A stretch of 5,489 bases of DNA from a bacterium. Lineage in GTDB: Bacteria; Eremiobacterota; Eremiobacteria; Baltobacterales; Baltobacteraceae. This document shows, one piece after another, positions 1-5,489 of the stretch; position 1 is the first letter of the stretch, and each line of letters starts with the position of its first letter. The stretch is from positions 1-5,489 of the forward strand of contig JAJXXM010000456.1 in NCBI GenBank assembly GCA_021781095.1. The letters run 5' to 3'. The notes beneath the pieces were generated by a model, which saw only the letters and a program-made list of their open reading frames with translations, had not been told where the DNA came from and ran no database searches. A program made the translations under genes and the position numbers.

Positions 1-157
1 CTATGGAACGATCGCCGACGACATGCGCCGATATGTCGTAAAGCTCGATGCACGTCGGCGCGATTACATCGACGGGGACGAAAGAAACGCCGCACGGCGC
101 GGCCTCACGGTTCTAGCCGGGAGCCAGGGGCTCAATGGAGTCAGCCGCGTTTCATGA
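1..157 (+). CDS. C-terminal tail of an unrecognised protein (5' end outside window)
   Basis: Reading from base 2, 51 codons stay open to a TGA at 155-157. The tail is highly charged and Arg/Asp-rich (ADDMRRYVVKLDARRRDYID, then DGDERNAARRGLTVLAG), as expected of a soluble protein with a final amphipathic helix. I do not recognise the family. Three things support it as coding. The stop overlaps the start of the next gene as ATGA. The other open plus frame over this stretch, which is in phase with the next gene, contains no ATG and gives an implausible Arg/Cys-rich peptide. Its sampled G+C (about 62% over 120 bases) matches the flanking genes rather than the MutS-like pair. The overlap suggests co-translation with the two MutS-like ATPases, so the missing part is the best clue to the job of this operon. 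Product and length cannot be judged from the tail alone. Confidence 0.66.
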   Translation, partial: YGTIADDMRRYVVKLDARRRDYIDGDERNAARRGLTVLAGSQGLNGVSRVS

Positions 158-1698
158 ATCTTCCCAGCCTTCTCTACCCTGCCCTTAGCGAGCCCACGGT
201 CGAACCTCGCGATCCACCTACCTATTTTTACGATCTCCAACTCGATCGAATTCTCCATGAAATGCTCTCCGGCCACGAGCAGTACGGTCTCGAACCGCTT
301 TTCTATGCTCCGCTTACCGATGTCGATGCGATCTATTACCGACAAGCAATAATGAAGGATGTCGAGAACGTGTCGGTTCACGAGCTATTTTGTCATCTTT
401 CAGATAATTTCTCAACAGTACAAAGGCACTTAGAACAAGCGACAAACTCATCGTATCCGCTCGAACACGACCGCCTTATCTTAGACGCAGCTCACGTATA
501 TAGTACGACCTTGCGCCATGCCGTCGAGCAATTGCACGTTCTCTCGCCCGCCTCGAGCGGCTTAATACAACTTCGCACCGCGCTCGCGCAATATTTAAGT
601 TTCAATGATTTTATAACTCTCGAACAAGACGCGGCTTCTTTGCTGGCATCCATCGACGCTTTAGATTTTCGAATCATTATAGGCTCGGGAAGCATCAACG
701 TTCGAGAGGGAGGGCACGAGAGCGATCTTGCCGGCGCGGTCGAGCGAACATTTCAACGGTTTCGCCCTACGACATACCCCGAACACTCGTCGAAATCCCC
801 CTCGTACGTCTCTCTAAACCATATTGAGGCGAAGGCTGTCGAAAACATCGCTCGGTTATATCCTCAGCCGTTCTTTAGGCTAAAATGTTTCGCCGATCGC
901 CACCATAGCTTCTTCCCAACATCGGCTCGTCGATTGACTCGTGAACTTCACTTTTACCTTGCATGTACGGATTTTACTCGACGTTTATCTAGCGCCGGCC
1001 TCCCTACGTGTTTCCCGACCGTAAGCGCATCACACACACCTATTGAGGTGAAGGAAGGTTATGACAGCGCCCTAGCATGTCAAGCTATGCACGAACCATT
1101 TGCAATCGTCCGCAATGATTGGTTCTTGTCCGGGGAGGAACGCATGTTCGTGGTCTCCGGACCAAACCAAGGTGGGAAAACTACATTTGCCCGCACCTTC
1201 GGGCAAGTGAACGTTTTGGCATCGTTGGGATGCCGCGTCGCCGGGGTCGAAGCTCGTACTTTTCTTTTTGACGCCATATACACTCATTTTGAACGCGAAG
1301 AATTGCCGGGTAGTTCCCGCGGCAAGCTAGAGGACGACCTTATTCGCATTCACGATATTTTGGAAAAAGCGACATCAAGCAGCATAATCATTCTAAATGA
1401 ACTATTTGCTTCGACGACGGCCAAGGACGCGGCGCTTCTTGGAACGCGCATTCTTTCGAAAATACTCGATCTGGACGCTATCGGTGTTTGCGTGACATTT
1501 ATTGACGACCTTTCTACTCTCAGTAATAAAACGGTGAGTCTTGTCAGCCTCGTCGATCCAACACATTCAAATACGCGTACGTTTCGCCTAGTCAGAAAAC
1601 CCGCTGACGGATTAGCATACGCACTTGCACTCGCTAAGACCTACGAGCTCACTTACGACCTCCTCTCCGCAAGACTCGCCGGAAGGTCAACGTCGTGA
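154..1698 (+). CDS. MutS-like ATPase, short form without mismatch-recognition domain (first of tandem pair)
   Basis: This 514-residue protein has the MutS ATPase domain (domain V) in its last ~190 residues. Visible motifs are Walker A GPNQGGKTT (336-344, Lys342), THFEREE (377-383), a signature-like loop SSRGKLEDDL (387-396), Walker B IIILNE (411-416) followed by ASTTAKDA, and a switch region VTFIDDL (447-453). Residues 1-330 are mostly helical, like the MutS core/lever, and carry the block LSGHEQYGLEPLF near residue 40. At 514 residues against roughly 850 for MutS, there is no room for the N-terminal Phe-X-Glu mismatch reader, and no Smr domain follows. Walker B has Asn415 where MutS has Asp, and the usual Thr-His of the switch is Thr-Phe. 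From memory, these changes recur in a family annotated only as MutS-related. The ATG lies in an ATGA overlap with the preceding gene; the nearest purine stretch, GGAG at 137-140, is rather far (13 bases). Sampled G+C is low (about 46%). Cytoplasmic; a role in DNA repair or DNA-structure handling is inferred, not shown. Confidence 0.93.
   Translation: MNLPSLLYPALSEPTVEPRDPPTYFYDLQLDRILHEMLSGHEQYGLEPLFYAPLTDVDAIYYRQAIMKDVENVSVHELFCHLSDNFSTVQRHLEQATNSSYPLEHDRLILDAAHVYSTTLRHAVEQLHVLSPASSGLIQLRTALAQYLSFNDFITLEQDAASLLASIDALDFRIIIGSGSINVREGGHESDLAGAVERTFQRFRPTTYPEHSSKSPSYVSLNHIEAKAVENIARLYPQPFFRLKCFADRHHSFFPTSARRLTRELHFYLACTDFTRRLSSAGLPTCFPTVSASHTPIEVKEGYDSALACQAMHEPFAIVRNDWFLSGEERMFVVSGPNQGGKTTFARTFGQVNVLASLGCRVAGVEARTFLFDAIYTHFEREELPGSSRGKLEDDLIRIHDILEKATSSSIIILNELFASTTAKDAALLGTRILSKILDLDAIGVCVTFIDDLSTLSNKTVSLVSLVDPTHSNTRTFRLVRKPADGLAYALALAKTYELTYDLLSARLAGRSTS
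1681..1686 (+). promoter_or_regulatory. Ribosome binding site for the second MutS-like gene
   Basis: GGAAGG lies inside the end of the first MutS-like gene, eight bases before the GTG at 1695. It supports this GTG start, which also overlaps the preceding TGA stop as GTGA. It is the clearest Shine-Dalgarno-like site in the window; the other overlapping starts have none that is convincing. Confidence 0.6.
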
Positions 1699-3191
1699 AT
1701 GCGTTCTTACTTTTCCCCGACAGGGATGCCGACTGCGAACAAGGGCTGCCATGGAACGCCGACGCCCTCGTACGCGACCTTGGACTTGAAGCCATAATGA
1801 ACGCCATGTCCGGCCACGACCGTGTACTCGCCGACATCGTTCCCCGCGTGCTTCTCAACGGTCTCAGCGATTCGTCCGAGGTTCTCTATCGCCAGAGCAT
1901 TCTGCGTGACTGCCTGGCAAACCGCAAAGTGGTCCGGTCGCTTTATTCGATTGCCGGGGAAGCACTATCCGCCGAAGGCCGTAACTATTGGGGCGTACGC
2001 CTACGACGCGCCGAGCCGATCGTGCGCCGGTCCCGGGAGGTGCTCGCAATGTTCGTTGACGCGTTGGAGCAACTTTGCGCGACTATTGAGCGATCCCCCG
2101 ATGCATTTGAATCCGACGGCTTTAAGCGTTTTATCGAGATGCTTCGTGCCGAAGTTCCCGCTTCGTACCTTCGCGATATTCGCGACATGTTGCGACAAGT
2201 CGATTTCCGCGACGGTTTTATGGCAAGTGCCAAGCTCGGATGCGGACATTTCCTAGATCGATTTACGATTCGAACTTACCAACCGCCGATGTTCTCTTGG
2301 CTACAACGCCTTTTCCCACCTAAGATTGCGGGATACACGTACTATCTCCACCCTCGCGACGAGAGCGGGGCGCGCGCTCTCGACAATCTTCGAGACAGAG
2401 CGCTACGAGACATCGCCGACATACTGGAGCGATCACTTATCCATGTTTTGAAGTTCTTTTCGACTTTACGCTATGAACTTGGGTTCTATATTGCATGCAT
2501 GAATTTACACGACCGTCTCGAGGAGATCGGAGCCCGCACCTTCTTTCCGGTCCCCCTGGAAAGTAAAACTTTCGTCCTCCAGTTTGAAGATCTTTATGAT
2601 CTTTCCCTCTCACTTCAGACGGAGCAGCCGATTTCCGGAAATACCGCGAACGCAAGCGGGAAAAAGATCATTGTTGTGACCGGAGCGAATCAGGGGGGAA
2701 AATCGACGTTCCTTCGTAGCATTGGGATAGCTCATTTAATGATGGCCGCTGGCCTATTCGTACCGGTTCGCATGTTTCGCGCATCCATCGCTACCAAGGT
2801 GTTCACACACTTCAGGCGCGAGGAGGATCGATCCCTCGAGAGCGGCAAATTCGACGAAGAACTCCGTAGGATGAACGAGATTGTCAACGTTCTTCCTCCC
2901 CATTCTCTCCTTCTCTTCAACGAATCGTTTGCCGCAACCAACGATCGGGAAGGATCTGAGATCGCGCTACAAATCGCCGAGGCACTCATGGACGGCGATG
3001 TGCGAACCGTTTTCGTTACGCATCTTTACGAATTCGCACACCGGCTTGCGAAGGAGCGCGGTTCTGAGAGTCTTTTTTTACAAGCTCGTAGACGTGGTGA
3101 CGATATTTCGAATTTTTCACTTACGGAAGACGCTCCACTCCCAACCAGTTTCGGCGAAGACCTCTATCGGCGAATTTTCGGACCGCTTTAG
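1695..3191 (+). CDS. MutS-like ATPase, short form (second of tandem pair)
   Basis: This 498-residue protein has the same architecture as its upstream neighbour: a helical N-terminal region followed by a MutS domain V. Motifs are Walker A GANQGGKST (330-338, Lys336), THFRREE (371-377), signature loop SLESGKFDEEL (380-390), Walker B SLLLFNE (404-410, Asn409-Glu410) followed by SFAATNDREGSE, and switch VTHLYEF (441-447), which keeps the Thr-His of true MutS. The C-terminus SFGEDLYRRIFG (485-496) differs from that of the first gene. Near the N-terminus, MSGHDRVLADI (38-48) and VLYRQSILRD (63-72) align with LSGHEQYGLEPLF and IYYRQAIMKD of the first protein, so the two are divergent paralogues. There is no mismatch-recognition domain and no Smr domain. 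The GTG start is backed by GGAAGG eight bases upstream and a GTGA overlap, implying translational coupling and roughly matched output. A heterodimer with the upstream product is the natural inference, since MutS-family ATPase sites are completed across a dimer. Substrate unknown. Confidence 0.93.
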   Translation: MNAFLLFPDRDADCEQGLPWNADALVRDLGLEAIMNAMSGHDRVLADIVPRVLLNGLSDSSEVLYRQSILRDCLANRKVVRSLYSIAGEALSAEGRNYWGVRLRRAEPIVRRSREVLAMFVDALEQLCATIERSPDAFESDGFKRFIEMLRAEVPASYLRDIRDMLRQVDFRDGFMASAKLGCGHFLDRFTIRTYQPPMFSWLQRLFPPKIAGYTYYLHPRDESGARALDNLRDRALRDIADILERSLIHVLKFFSTLRYELGFYIACMNLHDRLEEIGARTFFPVPLESKTFVLQFEDLYDLSLSLQTEQPISGNTANASGKKIIVVTGANQGGKSTFLRSIGIAHLMMAAGLFVPVRMFRASIATKVFTHFRREEDRSLESGKFDEELRRMNEIVNVLPPHSLLLFNESFAATNDREGSEIALQIAEALMDGDVRTVFVTHLYEFAHRLAKERGSESLFLQARRRGDDISNFSLTEDAPLPTSFGEDLYRRIFGPL

Positions 3192-3216
3192 AAATACGCA
3201 TTGGTCGATTCACGGA
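3192..3216. other. Convergent intergenic junction without a visible terminator
   Basis: Only 25 bases separate the TAG of the second MutS-like gene from the TAA of the oppositely oriented transporter gene. The segment has no strong GC hairpin and no T-run. The only pairing seen is a four-base GACC/GGTC with a loop of about 18 bases spanning the stop codon, too weak to call. Transcripts from the two strands may therefore overlap at their 3' ends, or termination is factor-dependent. Confidence 0.7.
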
Positions 3217-4392
3217 TTAACCTTCGCCCGCATTTACTGTTGAGCCCTGCCGAGCGATCCAAGCAAAGATCGGGAGCGCAGTGATTTGAATTATGATACA
3301 GAATGCGACCACGAGTACGAGGGATTTCCCGTATAGGAGCCCGATTACTACGCTTCCCGCGAACCATGCAGCGCCATAAACTCCCGTAAAAATGCCGAAG
3401 GCAAACGCGCGCTGTTTTGGCGACACCATCGTCGAGACGGCAGCGGGTATAATCGACTCATGAACCCCAATGCCCAACCCCCAAATCGCCGCGCCGAATA
3501 TTGCGACCCAAAATCCGCCGAGGAAAACGAGTGGAGCAAACGCTGCGCTAACAAGAGTCAGCGGAAGCAGCACTCGAAACCCAAACCGATCGAACAGGCG
3601 CCCGAAGAGTAACGACCCGCCGCCGCTAACCGCCATTGCGACCGAATACACGATCGGTATCAACATCGGAACGTGTAGGACATGTCGAACGAGGTGATAG
3701 GAAATGAGCGCGAAGTCGGCAAAGCCGGCGGCGACGAGCCCGGCCCCAATAAGATAGATCCAGAATACTCGCGGTAGAGACGTGCTTGGCAAAGTCGGTG
3801 AAGTATCGTCGAACTTCAAAGGACGCGGGTAGACGTGACGAGCGATCCCTAACAGGATAAATACACAAGCTACCGGTACGGTTAGAGCCGCGAAGGCCTC
3901 GCGGTAGGAATGCTCGGTGACGAGAATTAGCGCTACCACCAGTGGCCCGACGAGCGCGCCGGCCTGATCCAGCGCCTCATGAACGCCGAAGCCCCACCCA
4001 TACCCGATTTCTTTCGCGGCGAATGAGAGCATGGTGTCTCGTGGAGGGTTACGGATCGCTCTACCGATTCGTTCCAGAAAGATGAGGCCGGCTGCCTCGG
4101 GCCATGTCCTCGCAAACGTAAGCAACGGAACCGCGGAGAGTTGTATGCCGTATCCGACAAGCGCGATTCCCCAGTACTGCCTGGTCCGCATCGCCAACGG
4201 CCCGGAGATGATGCTTATTCCGTAGCCCAGCAATTCGCCGAATCCGCCAATACTGCTTACAACAACCGCACCGGCACCGAGTAAGGCGAGAAACGGGCCG
4301 GCAACGCTACGCGCCCCTTCGTAAGCAAAATCAGCAAAGAAGCTCAACACGCCGATAAGAATGACGAATGCGAATGGATTCGCTTTCTTCAT
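3217..4392 (-). CDS. Major facilitator superfamily (MFS) transporter
   Basis: This 391-residue integral membrane protein has about twelve hydrophobic segments (roughly 6-26, 36-64, 74-94, 98-112, 141-159, 164-184, 207-233, 240-264, 272-292, 294-316, 328-350, 355-380), separated by a hydrophilic central loop near 185-206. The loop after the eighth segment carries the MFS motif-A-like GRLFDRFGFR (264-273). The equivalent N-half loop is degenerate (SGPLAMRTRQYW). The two halves show an internal echo, GFGVHEALDQAG (134-145) and GIGVHESIIPAA (307-318), as expected of the duplicated MFS fold. Charged residues in or near membrane segments (Asp21, Glu25, Glu53, Glu139, Asp142) suggest ion-coupled transport. 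The substrate cannot be deduced. The ATG at 4392 overlaps the preceding gene's TGA as ATGA. A longer GTG start at 4476 would add 28 non-membrane residues and overlap that gene by 88 bases, so I reject it. No Shine-Dalgarno is visible, which fits coupled translation. Confidence 0.93.
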   Translation of the reverse strand: MKKANPFAFVILIGVLSFFADFAYEGARSVAGPFLALLGAGAVVVSSIGGFGELLGYGISIISGPLAMRTRQYWGIALVGYGIQLSAVPLLTFARTWPEAAGLIFLERIGRAIRNPPRDTMLSFAAKEIGYGWGFGVHEALDQAGALVGPLVVALILVTEHSYREAFAALTVPVACVFILLGIARHVYPRPLKFDDTSPTLPSTSLPRVFWIYLIGAGLVAAGFADFALISYHLVRHVLHVPMLIPIVYSVAMAVSGGGSLLFGRLFDRFGFRVLLPLTLVSAAFAPLVFLGGFWVAIFGAAIWGLGIGVHESIIPAAVSTMVSPKQRAFAFGIFTGVYGAAWFAGSVVIGLLYGKSLVLVVAFCIIIQITALPIFAWIARQGSTVNAGEG

Positions 4393-5102
4393 AAAGTGAA
4401 GCGCGGCTGGGCGTAACAGCGACACCCGGGGTGAAAGGGTGGAACTGCCGCCGGCGAGCGATCGCGCTGGCCCCACCGCTCACGACAAAGAAGGCATGCG
4501 GATGAATAGCCGTGCACGTCGTATTCGTTCGGGCTGATGTCACGAGATATTTCGTCAGCCCTCGCGAGCATGTATAGCCAATGCGAAATAATTTCTACGA
4601 TCCGCAAATCCGTATATAGTTCCGCCGGAGTTGCAATAGCCGTCGCCACGCATTGCATATCTGATGAACGTTCTACAAATTTTGCCCGTTGAAGTTCGCG
4701 TACGCCCTCTTCGAAGGTACGAATGGGCATCGCAACTGGTTCCGGTGACCAGGAGAACTCGCGCGCTCGATCGAGGGCACCGAGCCTCGCCCGTACGATA
4801 CGAGCGCTCAATGACAACCCCAACCAACGGTCGCTGTTCCACTTTCCCGACTCCAAAAGGGGGAACCGCCAGAGGTGCGGCCGACGCTCGAGTCGGTCGG
4901 CATACTCACGATACTCAAGAAGCGGCCCTATCCAGAGAGGTTTTCCGAGCAAAATGGCCGCCGCATCTTGAACCGGGAACGGGCCGGTCACGCTGCGTTC
5001 CAGGGCCCTCACCAGCGAGGAGTCTTGAGATAATAGTACGCGAAGAGCGGCGGCCAGTCGCCTACGCATATCGGGAAAGTACGCCATCGAGCTCTCGCTC
5101 AT
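4389..5102 (-). CDS. Unknown protein with a C-terminal phage-head-morphogenesis-like CxxC/HPxCRC motif
   Basis: With the ATG at 5102 the product is 237 residues. It opens with a basic helix (DMRRRLAAALRVLLSQ), has a Trp-rich middle (GKPLWIGPLLEYREYADRLE, WRFPLLESGKW), and ends with CLLC (Cys203, Cys206) and PPFHPGCRC (His224, Cys227, Cys229), then about eight residues. The CxxC ... PPxHPxCRC layout is a hallmark of the C-terminus of Mu gpF/SPP1 gp7-type minor head proteins, where it looks metal-binding. The rest does not resemble those proteins in an obvious way, and no other phage gene is visible. No signal peptide or membrane segment is evident. The start is uncertain: ATGs at 5102, 5087 and 5069 overlap the upstream gene by 41, 26 and 8 bases, none has a strong Shine-Dalgarno, and a TTG at 5174 would overlap by 113. 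The TGA forms ATGA with the transporter start, so the two are co-translated. Function unknown. Confidence 0.78.
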   Translation of the reverse strand: MSESSMAYFPDMRRRLAAALRVLLSQDSSLVRALERSVTGPFPVQDAAAILLGKPLWIGPLLEYREYADRLERRPHLWRFPLLESGKWNSDRWLGLSLSARIVRARLGALDRAREFSWSPEPVAMPIRTFEEGVRELQRAKFVERSSDMQCVATAIATPAELYTDLRIVEIISHWLYMLARADEISRDISPNEYDVHGYSSACLLCRERWGQRDRSPAAVPPFHPGCRCYAQPRFTL

Positions 5103-5487
5103 CGCGATGAAGTTGGTCGATGACTTCCGCCACTTCCGTATCCTCTGCACCAGCGACGTCGCCAATGCGTTCAAACGCTCTTTCGACGAGATCGCGCGCC
5201 GCTGCTAGGCGATCGCGAAGGAGTGCGCGGTAGGCGAATCTGCAATCGAGAAGATATCGAAGGACCGCAGCACGCGTTCGACCGCGCGACCTATCGAGTA
5301 GCTTCGGCGCCATCGAAGTGAACCGGCGCCGAAGAGCCGAAACGCGAAAGAGTGACGGGAGCAGCCCGATCGCGCTCTCCGTAAGCAGCTCGAGCCCCGT
5401 GGTGGGCATCGGAGCCAAGATGGGAGGCGCAATTTCTCGTGCTTCAAATTCAGGATGGATATTTGCCGTCTCTTCGGACAAATGCAC
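5062..5487 (-). CDS. Unknown helix-rich protein, possibly 5'-truncated by the window edge
   Basis: The frame is open from the right edge to a TAG at 5064-5062. A GTG at 5487 would give 141 residues, but only two bases remain upstream, so the true start may lie outside. The first ~30 residues are Pro/Glu-rich and extended (PPILAPMPTTG). From about residue 30 it becomes helical and rich in Arg, Leu and Ala (ALLRDRLAAARDLVERAFER), ending in an acidic helix (DTEVAEVIDQLHRDERELDG) that could form a coiled coil. I see no signal peptide, membrane segment or catalytic motif, and I do not recognise the family. Sampled G+C (about 62%) matches the transporter gene. The gene overlaps the next one in a different frame, which suggests an operon with the cysteine-motif protein and the transporter, or alternatively one longer gene broken by a frameshift. 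Confidence 0.68.
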   Translation of the reverse strand: MHLSEETANIHPEFEAREIAPPILAPMPTTGLELLTESAIGLLPSLFRVSALRRRFTSMAPKLLDRSRGRTRAAVLRYLLDCRFAYRALLRDRLAAARDLVERAFERIGDVAGAEDTEVAEVIDQLHRDERELDGVLSRYA

Positions 5488-5489
5488 CC

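Noticed and set aside
64..381. Minus-strand open frame of 105 codons across the start of the first MutS-like gene
   Set aside because: It lies opposite a strongly supported coding frame and the ATGA junction, and shows no recognisable motif.
154..1698. Canonical MutS or MutS2 mismatch-repair or anti-recombination protein
   Set aside because: There is no N-terminal mismatch-reading domain, no Smr domain, and Walker B and switch motifs differ, so the symbols mutS and mutS2 are not justified.
1822..2256. Plus-strand open frame of 144 codons inside the second MutS-like gene
   Set aside because: It is Arg/Ser/Pro/Cys-rich and sits in an alternative frame of a well-supported ATPase gene, with no domain signal.
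3073..3079. Run of seven T in the second MutS-like gene as a frameshift or terminator element
   Set aside because: There is no GC hairpin before it, and the normal frame continues into conserved C-terminal sequence (SFGEDLYRRIF), so no special role is needed.
2881..3243. Plus-strand open frame of 120 codons running past the end of the second MutS-like gene
   Set aside because: Most of it overlaps the conserved Walker B and switch region in another frame, and it also runs into the convergent transporter gene. It looks like a shadow frame.
4393..4476. N-terminal extension of the transporter from a GTG at 4476
   Set aside because: The added 28 residues are not membrane-like and would overlap the upstream gene by 88 bases, whereas the ATG at 4392 gives an ATGA overlap directly before the first membrane segment.
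4664..5110. Plus-strand open frame of 148 codons opposite the cysteine-motif gene
   Set aside because: Its Arg/Pro/Thr/Ser-rich composition is typical of an antisense frame in GC-rich DNA. The minus-strand frame has the Cys/His motif and an operon-like junction.

Overview
The window reads as bacterial chromosomal DNA, densely packed with two convergent gene strings and no RNA genes, CRISPR arrays, insertion sequences or long non-coding stretches. No marker allows a taxonomic call. Base composition is moderately GC-rich: hand counts of sample 60-base rows give about 60-62% G+C in the upstream tail and the minus-strand genes, but only about 46-50% in the two MutS-like genes. Three of the four visible in-string junctions are short stop/start overlaps (ATGA, GTGA, ATGA); the fourth is a longer overlap.

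Plus strand, 1-3191: the last 51 codons of an unrecognised gene overlap by ATGA with a 514-residue MutS-like ATPase, which overlaps by GTGA with a second, 498-residue MutS-like ATPase. Both proteins have only the helical core and the ABC-type ATPase domain of MutS. Both lack room for the N-terminal mismatch-recognition domain, and neither has a C-terminal Smr nuclease. Both have Gln in the Walker A loop (GPNQGGKTT, GANQGGKST) and Asn instead of Asp at the end of Walker B (LNE, FNE). They differ at the switch motif: the second keeps the Thr-His pair (VTHLYEF) and the first does not (VTFIDDL). The likeliest reading is a co-translated pair that forms a heterodimer with asymmetric active sites. 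What it acts on is unknown.

Minus strand, 5489-3217: this string runs into the window from the right edge. It consists of a helix-rich unknown protein of at least 141 residues, then a protein of about 237 residues whose C-terminus (CLLC ... PPFHPGCRC) resembles the C-terminal cysteine/histidine motif of Mu gpF/SPP1 gp7-type phage head morphogenesis proteins, then a 391-residue major facilitator transporter coupled to it by ATGA.

The two strings meet tail to tail with only 25 bases between stops and no recognisable terminator. The most notable points are the paired divergent MutS-like ATPases with their low GC, and the phage-head-like zinc-type motif in a protein translationally coupled to a transporter with no other phage genes visible.
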